Positions 50,808-63,300 of a stretch of 64,000 nucleotides of DNA are shown here, in pieces. Location: positions 1 through 64,000 of the forward strand of contig NZ_JONR01000008.1 in NCBI RefSeq assembly GCF_000711955.1, given 5' to 3'. Made by a program: the position numbers and the translations under genes. This DNA comes from Nevskia soli DSM 19509 (GTDB taxonomy: Bacteria; Pseudomonadota; Gammaproteobacteria; Nevskiales; Nevskiaceae). The first letter of the stretch is position 1; each line of letters begins with the position of its first letter. Below the pieces are notes generated by a model that worked only from the letters and a program-made list of their open reading frames with translations, made no database searches and was not told the DNA's origin.

Positions 50808-53800
50808 TCATGTTGAAGCCGGCCCGGAGCCGGTCCATTTCGAGGCCATCGACTTATTGAGGAACGCCTGGACCTCCGATGCCGGTAGTGCCTTGCTGAA
50901 AAGGAAGCCCTGCATCTCGTCGCACTTGAGCAGACGCATGAGCCTGGCCTGCTCCTCGGTTTCGATGCCCTCGGCGATGGTGAGCAGACCGAGGTCGCGG
51001 CCGAGCGCGATGATGCTCGTGACGATGCTCATGTCCTCCGGGCTGCTCGTCATGTCGACGATGAAGGAATGGTCGACTTTCAACGCGTCGAGCGGGAGCT
51101 TGCTGATGTAGCGCAGCGACGAATAGCCGGTGCCGAAGTCGTCGACGACGATCCGCATGCCGAGCCTCTTTGCGGCGGAGAGCTTTTCGATGTTGTCTTG
51201 GACGTCCCGCATGATCACGCTTTCGGTGATTTCCAGGTCGAGCCCGCACTCTGCAACCGGCGTCGGGCCCAGCGCCGCGCGAAGCCTCGCGACGAAGTCC
51301 TTGCTGCGCAGCTGGAGCGCCGACACGTTCACGGCGATGCGCGGTGCCGGGAGCCCGGCGCTGCGCCATACCGCGTGCTGGCGAGCGGCTTCGCGCAGCG
51401 CCCATTCGCCCACGGGGAGAATCAGCCCCGTTTCCTCCAGCAGCGGGATGAAGTGCAGCGGCAGCAGCAGTTCTCCGTCGGGGCGCTGCCAACGGATCAG
51501 CGCCTCGAGGGACGTCACCGCTCCGGTAACGGTGTCGACCTTGGGCTGATAGTGCAGCACGAACTCCTCGGCATCGACGGCGCGCCGCAGCTGACTTTCC
51601 AGGTTCAGCTTCTCGGAGACATGCGCGTTCATCTCCGGCGAGTAGAACAGGGCTTCCACGCCTTCCTCCCTCGCCTTCCCGAGCGCGGCCTCCGCATTGC
51701 GGAGAAGGCCCTCGGCGTCCGCGGCATCGTTCGGGAACACGGCGATTCCCGTGCGCCCCACTAGGCGCAGCTCGTTGCGTTCCACGACGAGCGGCTTGGC
51801 AAAACACGCATCAAGGCTCCGTTTCGCTTTCTCCATCGCCCCACTCGCATCTGCAATGTTCTTCGCGACGAATGCGAATACGTCCGTGCCGATGCGTGCG
51901 GGGCTCGATTCCTCGCCTGCGCTTGCCGCGAGGCGCCCGGCCAGCTCCTTCAGCACCATGTCGCCGACCTGGCGACCGAAGGTTTCGTTGACGTTGTGGA
52001 AACGCTGTACATCGATGAGCACCAGTGCGGAGCGTTCGCCGATCGCGGCGGCGTGCCGGAGGTACTGCTGCAAACGCTCGACGAACAGCGCGCGGTTGGG
52101 CAGCCCGGTCTGTACATCGTAGTAGGCGAGATAGGCGACCTTGTCGGCCTTCGACATGTAGTCGAGGGCGAACGACACGTTCCCGGCCAGCTCGACCAGC
52201 AGGCGCAGCTCCTCGTCATCGAAAGCCCCTGGTTCGGCGGCATACAACGCCACTACGCCGAGCGCCTGGCCTCCCTGCAGGAGCGGCAGCATGGCGAGCG
52301 ATTTGACACCGCGCTCTGCGAGCTCTTTGCGCATGCTCCGCTGAGGGTCGTTGAGGACGTCGTTCGAGATCAATGGACGTTTTTCGTAGACCGCGCGTCC
52401 CGGCAGCCCGGTGTTTCCGGCCACCGTTGCCAGCCTGTCAGCCGGGATTGCGTCGAGAAAACCGCGCACATCCGCGCCTGCCCAGCCTTCGGGGCGCACC
52501 AGCTTCGTCTCGCGGTCCACGCGCCCGGCCCAGGCCATGACGAAGCCGCCCGCTTCCACGGCGATACGCGAGGCCTCGCGAAACAGCTCGATGGGATCGC
52601 GAATGCGCACAATTAGGCCATTGATGCTGCTGAGCACGGCGTAGACCCGGTTCAGGCGCCGGATCTTCTTGTCCGCGCGCCTGGACTCGGTGACGTCGCG
52701 GAACGACCAGATACGGCCGTAGCAGTGGCCGTCGGCGTCCACTACCGGCGCCGAGTAGCGGTCGAGGATGGTGCCGTCCTTCAACCGGATTTCCATAAGG
52801 CTCTTTTCCTGTGGGTGCGTGTAAAGATCACGCACGCCCTCCGCGAAAGCCTCGGGATCGACGGTTGCATTCATGACGTACGCGACTTGGCGCGTGTCGT
52901 CGGTGGCGTCCGCCAATTCCGGCGGAATCTTCCAAAGTTCTACGCAGCGTTGATTCTGGAAGATCTTGTGGCCGTTGGCATCCACAACCAGGATGCCCTC
53001 GAGGGTCGACTCCGCGAGCGCCTGCAGGAAGGCATTTTTCCACAGCAATACGGACTCGTTCTCCTTGCGCTCGGTGACGTCCCGCGCATTCAGGACGATC
53101 CCGTTGACGGCCGGATCGGCCAGGGCGTTCTTCGCTACGCTCGCGAGCCAGATCCAATGGCCGTCCTTGTGCTTGTAGCGCGACTCGGTGGTGTGCACCT
53201 CGTCGCCCGGCTGCGCCACCATCGTGCCGAGGTCTTCCAGCATCCTGCCGACGTCGTCGGGGTGCATGATTTCGCTGAACCTGCGGCCCACGATCTCGTC
53301 GGGCCCATAGCCGCCAATGCGTGTCAGGGAAGGACTCGCGTAGCGCACGATCCCTTCGGCGTCCAGCACGACGATGAGGTCGCTCGAATTCTCGGTGAGG
53401 GCGCGGAACCGCGCATGGCTCTGGGCGAGCGCCTGCTCGGTATGCTTGCGTCGGCTGATGTCGAGCGCCGTGCCGCGCATGCCGACCATCCGCCCTTTGT
53501 CGTCCCGTACCGCCTTGCCGCGTGCAAGCACCCAGCCGTTGCTGCCGTCGGCACGCACCGTCTCTAGGTCGAGTTCGTACGGAATGTCCTCTTCCTCCGC
53601 CCGGCGCAGAGCCGCGGCCATGCGTTCGAAGCTTTCTTTGGTGTAAAGCCGCTGTTGCTCGGCGTACGTAGGCGCGGCCGCCCGGGGCGCCATGCCGAAC
53701 ATTTCGAAAATCTCGTCCGTCCATGTAACCTGCTGGGTGGCGCTGTCCAGGCGCCAACTGCCGAAGTGCGCCACGCGTTGCGCTTCGTGCAGTTCGCTCA

Positions 53801-55043
53801 ATGCATCCCGGATCGCTTGCTCCGCCTGCTTGCGTTCCGTGATGTCGAGGCTGATACCGCTGGCGCGCAGTGGCGCGCCGTTCTGATTCCGGGTCACCTT
53901 GCCATGGCCTCGAAGCCAGCGCACGGCGCCGTCAGGCAGGCGAATGCGAAAGTCCTCGTCGAAACGATCCGATCTGCCCTCCAGCACTTCAAGCACCTTT
54001 GCCCGAAACCTGGCTTGGTCCTGCGGATGGACATGGTTGAACCACGCCGGAATGTCCGGATCCGGCTCGGTGTCGGGCAGGGCGTAAAGCTGCCGCATCC
54101 CCGGGTCCCAGATCAATTTCCGGGTCCGCAGATCGGCCTCCCACACGCCGACCCCGGCGCCTTCGGTCGCGGATTGCAGGCGCTCGTGCGCCGCCCGCAG
54201 GTCGCGCTGGGCTTTGTTACTCTCGGTGACGTCGCGCGAGCTCAAGACAAAGCCGTTGGTGCCGGGCGTATCCAGCAGGTTCCGCGCCACGGTTTCCATA
54301 TCGCGGGCCGTTCCGTCCTTGCGCAGGAGGCGCAGTTCGAAGCGCAGCATCTCGCCCGGCCGGACGGCGAGCGTGGATATGGCGCTTCGGGCCGCCGCCC
54401 GGTCGTCCGGGTGTACCACTTCGAGAAGGTCGTGTCCTGTCACTTCCTGCGGCTCATAACCTCCCACCGCCCGGATTGCGGGGCTGATATAAATGATCGT
54501 GCCATCCGCACCGATGATGCCGATGACTTCCGAGACGTTCGCGACGAGGCTGCGCAGGCGCTGCTCGCTTTCTTTCAGCGCCTGCTCGATCTTGCGCCGC
54601 CCGCTGATATCGCGGATGTTGCACTGGTAGACGCGGTCCCCTGCGACGTCGTAGGCGTTGCTGACGAACTCGACCGCCAGCGCACTGCCGTCTTTGCACC
54701 GGAGCTTCAGGTCGTCGTAGCGGACATAGCCATGGGATGCGAGTTCGGCAAACGCCTCCTTCGAGGATTCCTGGTCCTTGAACAGGCCGATCTCCCACAG
54801 CCGCTTGCCCAGCAGCTCTTTCCGGCTGAAGCCAAGGCGACCGGTCAGGAACGGATTGACATCGACGATCGCGCCGGTCTGGCCGTCGAGTATCAGGATG
54901 CCGTCCTGCGCGGCTTCGAACAGGCGCCGGTAGCGCAGTTCGGAAGATTGAAGCGCCTGTTCCGCCGCCTTGCGCGCGCGAAGCCCAGGTCCGGCGGATA
55001 GCGCGCGGCGGATGGAAGGCCGGGGACGGCGGATACTCGTCAT
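50808..55043 (-). CDS. Multi-PAS/GAF, degenerate GGDEF, EAL phosphodiesterase
   Basis: 1411 residues, soluble. Six PAS/PAC units (first at ~40, SSELRYRRLFEAAQDGILIL; others start at LRSLVANVSEVIGI, LQSATEGAGVGVW, HFGSWRLDSATQQVTW, FRALTENSSDLIVV and ALAESTLEGILVVD). Then a GAF domain (YAVLSSINGLIVRIRD), a GGDEF with IGTDVFAFVAK in place of GGDEF, hence inactive, and an EAL domain with SLEALIRW, EITESVIM, DDFGTGYSSL, KVDHSFI and AEGIETEEQ all intact. It should degrade c-di-GMP in response to PAS/GAF signals. GGAG precedes ATG 55041-55043. Confidence 0.92.
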   Translation of the reverse strand: MTSIRRPRPSIRRALSAGPGLRARKAAEQALQSSELRYRRLFEAAQDGILILDGQTGAIVDVNPFLTGRLGFSRKELLGKRLWEIGLFKDQESSKEAFAELASHGYVRYDDLKLRCKDGSALAVEFVSNAYDVAGDRVYQCNIRDISGRRKIEQALKESEQRLRSLVANVSEVIGIIGADGTIIYISPAIRAVGGYEPQEVTGHDLLEVVHPDDRAAARSAISTLAVRPGEMLRFELRLLRKDGTARDMETVARNLLDTPGTNGFVLSSRDVTESNKAQRDLRAAHERLQSATEGAGVGVWEADLRTRKLIWDPGMRQLYALPDTEPDPDIPAWFNHVHPQDQARFRAKVLEVLEGRSDRFDEDFRIRLPDGAVRWLRGHGKVTRNQNGAPLRASGISLDITERKQAEQAIRDALSELHEAQRVAHFGSWRLDSATQQVTWTDEIFEMFGMAPRAAAPTYAEQQRLYTKESFERMAAALRRAEEEDIPYELDLETVRADGSNGWVLARGKAVRDDKGRMVGMRGTALDISRRKHTEQALAQSHARFRALTENSSDLIVVLDAEGIVRYASPSLTRIGGYGPDEIVGRRFSEIMHPDDVGRMLEDLGTMVAQPGDEVHTTESRYKHKDGHWIWLASVAKNALADPAVNGIVLNARDVTERKENESVLLWKNAFLQALAESTLEGILVVDANGHKIFQNQRCVELWKIPPELADATDDTRQVAYVMNATVDPEAFAEGVRDLYTHPQEKSLMEIRLKDGTILDRYSAPVVDADGHCYGRIWSFRDVTESRRADKKIRRLNRVYAVLSSINGLIVRIRDPIELFREASRIAVEAGGFVMAWAGRVDRETKLVRPEGWAGADVRGFLDAIPADRLATVAGNTGLPGRAVYEKRPLISNDVLNDPQRSMRKELAERGVKSLAMLPLLQGGQALGVVALYAAEPGAFDDEELRLLVELAGNVSFALDYMSKADKVAYLAYYDVQTGLPNRALFVERLQQYLRHAAAIGERSALVLIDVQRFHNVNETFGRQVGDMVLKELAGRLAASAGEESSPARIGTDVFAFVAKNIADASGAMEKAKRSLDACFAKPLVVERNELRLVGRTGIAVFPNDAADAEGLLRNAEAALGKAREEGVEALFYSPEMNAHVSEKLNLESQLRRAVDAEEFVLHYQPKVDTVTGAVTSLEALIRWQRPDGELLLPLHFIPLLEETGLILPVGEWALREAARQHAVWRSAGLPAPRIAVNVSALQLRSKDFVARLRAALGPTPVAECGLDLEITESVIMRDVQDNIEKLSAAKRLGMRIVVDDFGTGYSSLRYISKLPLDALKVDHSFIVDMTSSPEDMSIVTSIIALGRDLGLLTIAEGIETEEQARLMRLLKCDEMQGFLFSKALPASEVQAFLNKSMASKWTGSGPAST

Positions 55044-55590
55044 AAATACACTCCAGCACTCGCGGGCCGCCTGCAAAATCTCACAGCATGCTCCGCGACA
55101 ACGGCCCCTCCGGCCAAGCCGCTCCTTTGGATAAGGATACGTGCTATCCGAGCTGCCGCATTGACGCAGGTCAACCAGTCACATCCGCCGCCGCAGCACG
55201 GCCAAAGAGCCTCCAGCGCACCACCTGCTCCTTGGTCGTTTAACATGGAGACCTTCAGATTCCGCATTGCCAGCTGCGATCCTGCTACCCGACTTTGCGG
55301 CGTGTCCTCAAGCTCGGGCAAGTATCTTCAGAATTCCTGATGGCTCGGCCTGTAAGCGGCCGCCGTTTGTCCGAAAGCTTGCTCATGGTCATGTCTTCGA
55401 CCATGAGCGCCCACTGCCGGAGACAGGCAATAGCTTTACTCCCATAGCGTTCGGCTATCGATTTAGCACCAGCCACTGCTGCCGAAACCGGCGCCTTCAA
55501 GTCCGACAGCCGTATCACCGCCGCCGACATTCGCTAGGAAACCTGGATTCGATCGTCACCCCGGCGAAAGCCCGGGTCCGGTGCCTTATC
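55044..55590. other. Intergenic, mostly unassigned
   Basis: 547 bases. An 81-codon minus frame (55285-55530, MSAAVIRLSDLKAPVSAAVA..) has some coding character but no ribosome site or family match, so it is not called. Near 55554-55581 a weak REP-like CGTCACCCCGGCG..CCCGGGTCC follows CCTGGATTCG. Confidence 0.35.
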
Positions 55591-57141
55591 TCAGTATTTG
55601 GCCGCGAGCTGGAAGAACACATATTTCTTCGCCAGCCCGTCCGGGCTGTTCTCGCCGCCATGGTCGTAAACCGATTGCGCCACCGAGAGCGTACCGGCCA
55701 GCCACTGCGTCAGGTGCATTTCCACGTCGGCACCCACGTCCGCCAGCGCCACCCGCGCGGTCGAGCCGTCCGGCGCGCCGTGCGAGCTGATCGCGGTGCC
55801 GTATTCGGCGAACAGGCGCGGCTTCAGCTGATGGCGCGCGATCCATGAATCGCCCGTGTCCTTCCACTCCGTGCTCAGACGCAGGTTGCCGCCGCGGTCG
55901 CCGACGCCGACACCCGTCTCATAAGCGTGCAGGGTGCCGGGGCCGCCGATGACGAACTGCTCCTGCTGCGGCAGCGTGCTGCCGCTGAGCTGGAAGTTGC
56001 CTTCGCCGGCGAAGGTCCAGTGCGGATTGATGGAATAGCGCACGCTGAACGAAGGCCGCACCAGCACGTAATCCTGGCTGGCCGCCGTCTCGGTCGAGGA
56101 CGCCTGCCCCAGCCCGTGCCGCATGCCCAGCCCGAAGCGGATCTCGGCGCGCTGCTGATCGTGCTCGATGCGGTGCAGGTAGCTCAGGTCGGCGCCGACG
56201 CTGAAATAGCGTTCCGACAGCAGCCGCGTATCGTCCGCCTGGACCTTGATGGTCTGGTCGGAGTGATCGAGCGTGCCGGTGAAATTCAGCCGGTGCTGGA
56301 AGTCGGCATACAGCGGCACCAGCCAGCTCAGCGCCGCCGAGTCGAGCTTGCCGTCCAGCACGCCGCCTTCGACGTGCTGCTGGAAATCCGCGTAACGCCC
56401 TTGCAGCCCGAACACGCCGAAGGGGGTGACGCGCGACCAGCCCAGGTCGCCTTCGTGATAAGGCTCCGAGTGCGAGCCGCCCAGCCCGAGAAAGCGCGTG
56501 CTGACGGCACCGGCCACGCTCAGCTCGTCGCCGCTGGAGAACGAGTGGCGCAGGCCCGCATCGGCCAGGTAAGGGCCGGCATAGCGGTTGCCGTAATTGC
56601 TGAATTCGCCCACGGCCACCGTCTGGTGCCCCGTATCGGCCGGCTCGCCCAGGTCGAGCACCACTGCTTCGCCGCCGATCGGGCGCAGCTCGGGCTTGAA
56701 GCTCCGCCCGCCGCGCTCGCTCAAGGCATCGGCCAGGGTGCGGTCGTGTTCCAGGTCGCTCGCCGCCAGCCAGCTGGTGTTGACCAGGTTCTCGAAATAG
56801 CCGGCGATGGCGGGCGGCCCCCGCACCGAGCGCACATGGCCCGAAGTCACCCGCACGTACAGATCCTTGTCGCCCGATACCGCATAGCTCACCAACGTCG
56901 CCGGATAACCCGCCATGTAATGCAGATAGCCGATATCGCGAACCGCTTCCGACGGCGTCTCCGCCAGCGAGATCTGCTTTTGCAGGCGTTCCCGACTGAC
57001 CACGCCGGCCTGGATCAGCGGTCCCGACAGGTGCACACGCACGCCGCGGAAATCAAGCAGCACTTCGTAAGGCGAGTACGCGCGGATTTCCTCGAGAGGT
57101 TCCGGCTGGGGGGTGATCGGGGGAGGCAGGGCGATGGCCAT
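55591..57141 (-). CDS. TpsB/ShlB-family outer membrane transporter-like protein
   Basis: 516 residues. Resembles two-partner-secretion transporters: an N-terminal region with an RVHLSGPLIQAGVVSRERLQ POTRA-like start, a second POTRA (HYMAGYPATLVSYAVSGDKD), then a barrel with GNRYAGPYLADAGL, LSVAGAVSTRFLGLGGSHSE, and the late QFVIGGPGTLHAYETGVGVG motif equivalent to VGGPGSVRGY. It ends in KYVFFQLAAKY. No signal peptide is seen at this ATG; a 19-codon ORF with a strong ribosome site lies just upstream, so a sequence error or translational coupling may be hidden. No TpsA exoprotein gene is adjacent. Confidence 0.8.
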   Translation of the reverse strand: MAIALPPPITPQPEPLEEIRAYSPYEVLLDFRGVRVHLSGPLIQAGVVSRERLQKQISLAETPSEAVRDIGYLHYMAGYPATLVSYAVSGDKDLYVRVTSGHVRSVRGPPAIAGYFENLVNTSWLAASDLEHDRTLADALSERGGRSFKPELRPIGGEAVVLDLGEPADTGHQTVAVGEFSNYGNRYAGPYLADAGLRHSFSSGDELSVAGAVSTRFLGLGGSHSEPYHEGDLGWSRVTPFGVFGLQGRYADFQQHVEGGVLDGKLDSAALSWLVPLYADFQHRLNFTGTLDHSDQTIKVQADDTRLLSERYFSVGADLSYLHRIEHDQQRAEIRFGLGMRHGLGQASSTETAASQDYVLVRPSFSVRYSINPHWTFAGEGNFQLSGSTLPQQEQFVIGGPGTLHAYETGVGVGDRGGNLRLSTEWKDTGDSWIARHQLKPRLFAEYGTAISSHGAPDGSTARVALADVGADVEMHLTQWLAGTLSVAQSVYDHGGENSPDGLAKKYVFFQLAAKY

Positions 57142-57153
57142 GTGGAGTGCGCC

Positions 57154-57213
57154 TCAGACCGAGTACGGCTGAATGGCGCGCGTACGTATACGCGCACGAA
57201 TGATCTGCGGCAT
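57154..57213 (-). CDS. 19-codon leader ORF before TpsB-like gene
   Basis: ATG 57211-57213 is preceded by GGGAG at eight bases. The frame MPQIIRARIRTRAIQPYSV ends in TGA, 12 nt before the TpsB ATG. The peptide is basic, like the n-region of a signal. It may be a coupling leader, or the true N-terminus of the transporter separated by a frameshift. Confidence 0.4.
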   Translation of the reverse strand: MPQIIRARIRTRAIQPYSV

Positions 57214-57507
57214 GGACAAGCTCCCTGAACTGAAATCTTCCTTGATCCGGCCCGAGCCCGATCAAGGGATCAGGCCTGCGCTGCGGTGTGTTGCACCGGT
57301 TGGACTCCGCTGATCCGCGGCAGGTTCCCCGCCCGCGCCGGCCGGTAGAGGCCGGCCCTGCCGTCGGTGAAACCGTCTGAACTTCGCCGGAAAACGGATA
57401 GTCGCAATAGTGAAGGGACCAGCTTCTCCCCCAGGACCGGTGCGGAGTCTCTTTGGATTCCCCAATCCAGCTCACGGAAGAGAAACCAATCTCAAGGAAG
57501 AGTAACC

Positions 57508-58080
57508 ATGAAACCGATGAAAAAGCTGCTACTGATTACGACACTTGGCCTTTGTACTGCTCCCGCCATGGCTGCCGGTACGGCCCACCCACTGCTGGCC
57601 GGCGCCAAGGCGGCCAGCAGCAGCAACGCCGCGGCGGCCAACGTCCCGGACCTGCCGCTGCCTCCGCTTTCCCTGGAAAGCTCGCTGACCGTGCCGAGCT
57701 TCGGCAAGCAGGCCGATGGCACCACCAGGATCATCAACCTGCCGGCCATCGGCAAGCTCACCACCTATACGCAGAATGACGGCAAGGGTGACAGCGGCGG
57801 ACGGGCCAAGGTCTCCACCCAGCTCGATATCGACCCGGACTCGACCAGGCAGGTGACCAGCCTGGCCGCCGATTACAGCGTGCCGCAGAAAGGCCAGCTC
57901 TCCAGCACCCTGGAATACAAGGGCAAGGGCTACGGCAAGGAAACCACGCTCGACCCGAAGACCACGACCGGTCCGCTGGGCGGCTCCTTCACCCGCTCCG
58001 TCAACAACCAGGGCAAAGATGGCTCGATCGACACCGTCCTGAGCTACACCACGCCGCCGCCCAAGAGCGGCAGCAACTAG
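57508..58080 (+). CDS. Exported hypothetical protein
   Basis: 190 residues. Signal peptide MKPMKKLLLITTLGLCTAPA with cleavage near AMA-AG. The mature part is Ser/Thr/Gly/Lys-rich: LSLESSLTVPSFGKQADGTT, RAKVSTQLDIDPDSTRQVTS, TTGPLGGSFTRSVNNQGKDG. No cysteines in the mature part; beta-rich by pattern. AAGGAAG before ATG 57508. It is divergent from the TpsB-like gene and could be its secreted partner, though it lacks the TPS haemagglutination domain. Confidence 0.6.
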   Translation: MKPMKKLLLITTLGLCTAPAMAAGTAHPLLAGAKAASSSNAAAANVPDLPLPPLSLESSLTVPSFGKQADGTTRIINLPAIGKLTTYTQNDGKGDSGGRAKVSTQLDIDPDSTRQVTSLAADYSVPQKGQLSSTLEYKGKGYGKETTLDPKTTTGPLGGSFTRSVNNQGKDGSIDTVLSYTTPPPKSGSN

Positions 58081-58395
58081 CAGCGGCGATGAATGCCGGC
58101 CTCACCAGGCGGTAACCGCGGTTCACAGTGGTCGCTGTAGTGGTTGCGGTTGAGCGGTAAGGCTCTGATAGCGACTGTGGTGGCTGTGCGGCCGAACCGC
58201 GGCAGGAGGGGCGGAGTGCCAACCGGCGCTCCGCCCTTTCTCCACGCTTCAGGCGGGGCCGGCAACCGCTGCGCCAAGTACACGCTCACCGCATGCGTGC
58301 CAACAAAAACCCTTGGCACGCATGGCACGCATGATGAAAAACGGCGATGACTCCGAGGTAGGTCGGATCAAGCGAAGCGGATCCGACACGGCGCA
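58081..58395. other. Intergenic with dispersed repeat
   Basis: 315 bases between convergent genes. Contains the second copy of the ~60-bp repeat (58283-58345). The rest shows nothing I recognise. Confidence 0.4.
58283..58345. repeat. Dispersed ~60-bp repeat, copy 2
   Basis: CGCTCACCGCATGCGTGCC .. CTTGGCACGCATGG .. GAAAAACGG, nearly identical to 314-375. Here the hairpin ATGCGTGCCAA / TTGGCACGCAT with an A-rich loop is perfect. It lies just beyond the end of the minus-strand kinase gene, where it could act as a transcript end. Confidence 0.6.
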
Positions 58396-60084
<1,689 letters not shown>

Positions 60085-60362
60085 TTTGGGGACATGCCCC
60101 GCAGGCTGTGCGCCCGGTATCCGAATCCGCTTTTCCGTGCCCGGAACCAAGTCCGGAACCCGCGATCCAAGCCGATCGGCCGTAGTAGCATTCCGCGGGA
60201 TCGCCTCGGTATGGAGCGCCCGCGGATCCGCAACGTGGACCGGGGATCGGGGGAATCCGCACGGCTGATGGTATCCATCCTTGCGCCGGCCACGGTCATG
60301 GCCGACGCAAGGTGCTGTTGTTTTCGCGTTTTCGCTGACAGTGTTATCGACAAGGACGCTTG

Positions 60363-63300
60363 ATGACCACGCAGTCGCCACTCTCCGCTCCCATCACCGC
60401 CCGCGGCCCCCGTGGCGGCCTGCCCCTGCCGCCGGGCACGCTCGCCGGCTTCGGCCTGGCCATCCTGGCGGTGGTGCTGATCGCCTTCTTCTCCTACCAG
60501 TCGCTGCAGAGCAGCACCCTCACCGCCGCCCGGGTGACCAATACCCTGGGCGTGCTGAAGCAACTGGACGGCCTGCTCTCCATCCTCAAGGACGCGGAGA
60601 CCGGCCAGCGCGGCTTCCTGCTCACCGGCGAGGAGTCCTACCTGACGCCGTACACCAACGCCAAGGCCGCGCTCGACGATGAACTGGCCAGGACCCGCGC
60701 CCTCCTCGGCGACAGCCCGGGGCAATTGCAGCGGCTCGATGCGCTGACGCGCTTCGCCAACGACAAGATCAACGAATTGGGCGAAACCATCGACCTGAAG
60801 CGGGCGGGCAATGCGGGAGGCGCCCTGGCCATCGTCCGCTCCGATCGCGGCAAGGCGGCGATGGACCGCATCCGCGCACTCATCGCCGAGATGCAGGGCG
60901 CCGAGCGCAGCGAACTCGACCAGCGGCAGAAGGCCTGGCGTGAGGCCGACAACTTCTCCGTCGCGGTGACCTCCGGCGGCTCCGGCCTGCTGCTCCTGCT
61001 CATCATGGTGGCGGCCGGCATGGCCTCGCGCGACCACCGCGCGCGCGAAGCCCAGGTCTGGCTGCGCAGCGGCCAGATGGGCCTGAGCCTGCGCGTGCAG
61101 GGCGAGCAGCGCCTCGACCTGCTGGGCGAAAACGTCCTCGGCTTCCTCGCCGACTATCTCGATGCCCAGGTCGGCGCCGTCTATATCAATGAAGGCGGAG
61201 GGCGCTTCCGCCGTTTCGCCGGCTATGCCCTCCCGCCCGACGCGGGGAGCGAAGTGCTGCGCCCCGGCGAAGGCCTGCTCGGCCAGGCGGCAAAGGAAAA
61301 CCGCACCCTGCACATCCGCGAGGTGCCGGCGGAATACCTGCCCATCGCATCCGGCGTCGGCCGCGGCAAGCCGCGCGAGCTGCTGGTGGCGCCGGCCAGC
61401 GTCGACGGTGTGGTCCATGCCGTGGTCGAGCTCGGCTTCTTCCACCGGCTGCGCAGCGAGGAGCGGGAACTGCTCGACCGCGTCTCCGAATCGCTCGGCG
61501 TGGCGGTGCGCGCGTCCAAGGACCGCACGCGCCTGGAAGAATTGCTGGAGGAAACCCAGCGCCAGGCCGAAGAGCTGCAGGCGCAGCAGGAAGAACTGAA
61601 GGTCAGCAACGAGGAACTGGAAGAGCAGGGCCACGCGTTGAAGGAATCGCAGGCGCGCCTGGAAGGGCAGCAGGCCGAGCTGGAGCAGACCAACTCGCAG
61701 CTCGAAGAACAGGCGCAGATGCTGGAGAGCCAGAAGGACGAACTGTCCCAGGCGCAGCAGGCGTTGACGCAGCGGGCGGAAGAGCTGGAGCGTTCCAACC
61801 AGTACAAGAACGAGTTCCTGGCCAACATGAGCCACGAACTGCGCACGCCGCTGAATTCCTCGCTGATCCTGGCCAAGCTGCTGGCCGACAACAAGGAAGG
61901 CAACCTGACCCTGGAGCAGGTGAAGTTCGCGCAGACCATCTCCTCCGCCGGCAACGACCTGCTGACCCTGATCAACGACATCCTCGACCTGTCCAAGATC
62001 GAGGCCGGCAAGGTGGAGCTGCAGCCCGAGCCGGTGCGCATCGCCCGCGCCGTCGACGAGATGCTCAAGACCTTCCAGCCGCTGGCGGAGCAGAAGGCGC
62101 TCGACTTCACCATCACCATCGAGCCGGGCACGCCGGAGCGGCTGGAAACCGATGCGCAGCGGCTCGGCCAGATCCTCAAGAACCTGCTGTCCAACGCGAT
62201 GAAGTTCACCGACAAGGGCGCGGTCTCCCTGCGCGTGTTTGCGGGAGGGGCGGGCACGGTGTCGTTCGCGGTGCGCGACAGCGGCATCGGCATCGCGCCG
62301 CACCAGCAGGAGATCATCTTCGAAGCCTTCCGCCAGGCCGACGGCAGCACCCACCGCAAATACGGCGGCACCGGCCTGGGCCTGTCCATCTCGAAAGACC
62401 TGGCTTTGCTGCTCGGTGGCGACATCACCGTGCAGAGCAAGCCGGGCGAGGGCAGCGTGTTCACCCTGACTTTGCCGGTGACCTACGCCGCTGCCGCACC
62501 GGCCGCCGACGAGGCGGCGCCCGCGCCCGCTTCGCTTCCGTCGCCGCCGGACCGCACCGGCCACTACGCGCCGTTGCCCGCCTCGCCGCGGCCGGGTGCG
62601 CCGGCACTGATGCCGACCGCCACGGAAGACGACCGCGAGCAGCTGAACGCGGAGCGCCGCCTGGTGCTGGTGATCGAGGACGATGTGCGCTTCGCCATGA
62701 TCCTGCGCGACCTCGCCCGCGAACTGGGCTTCCAGTGCGTGGTGACGCATACCGCCAACGAGGGCCTGGTGGCGGCAGGCAGCTACCGTCCCAGCGCCAT
62801 CCTGCTCGACATGAACCTGCCGGATCACTCCGGCCTCGGTGTGCTCGACCAGCTCAAGCGCAATCCCCATACCCGCCATATCCCGGTGCATGTGATCTCG
62901 GTGGCGGACTACATGCAGGAAGCGATGGAGCTCGGCGCCGTGGGCTATGCCCTCAAGCCGGTCAAGCGCGAGCAACTGGTCGAAGCCTTCCAGCGGCTCG
63001 AGGCCAAATTCTCGCAGGCGCTGCGGCGCGTGCTGGTGGTGGAGGACGACGCGCGCCAGGGCGAGAGCATGCGCCAGCTGCTGGGCAGCGGCGACGTGCA
63101 GATCACCCTGGTGGAAAGCGCGGGCGCGGCCCTGGTCGAGTTGCAGGCCAACACCTTCGATTGCGTGGTGATGGACCTCAACCTGCCGGACCTGAGCGGC
63201 TACGAGCTGCTGGAAAAGATGGCCGGGCAGGACGAGGTCTCGTTCCCGCCGGTGATCGTCTACACCGGCCGCTCGCTGACCCGCGACGAGGAGCTGAAAC

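Noticed and set aside
55285..55530. 81-codon minus frame in the 55 kb gap
   Set aside because: No ribosome site, no family resemblance and mixed composition; noted only in the gap entry.
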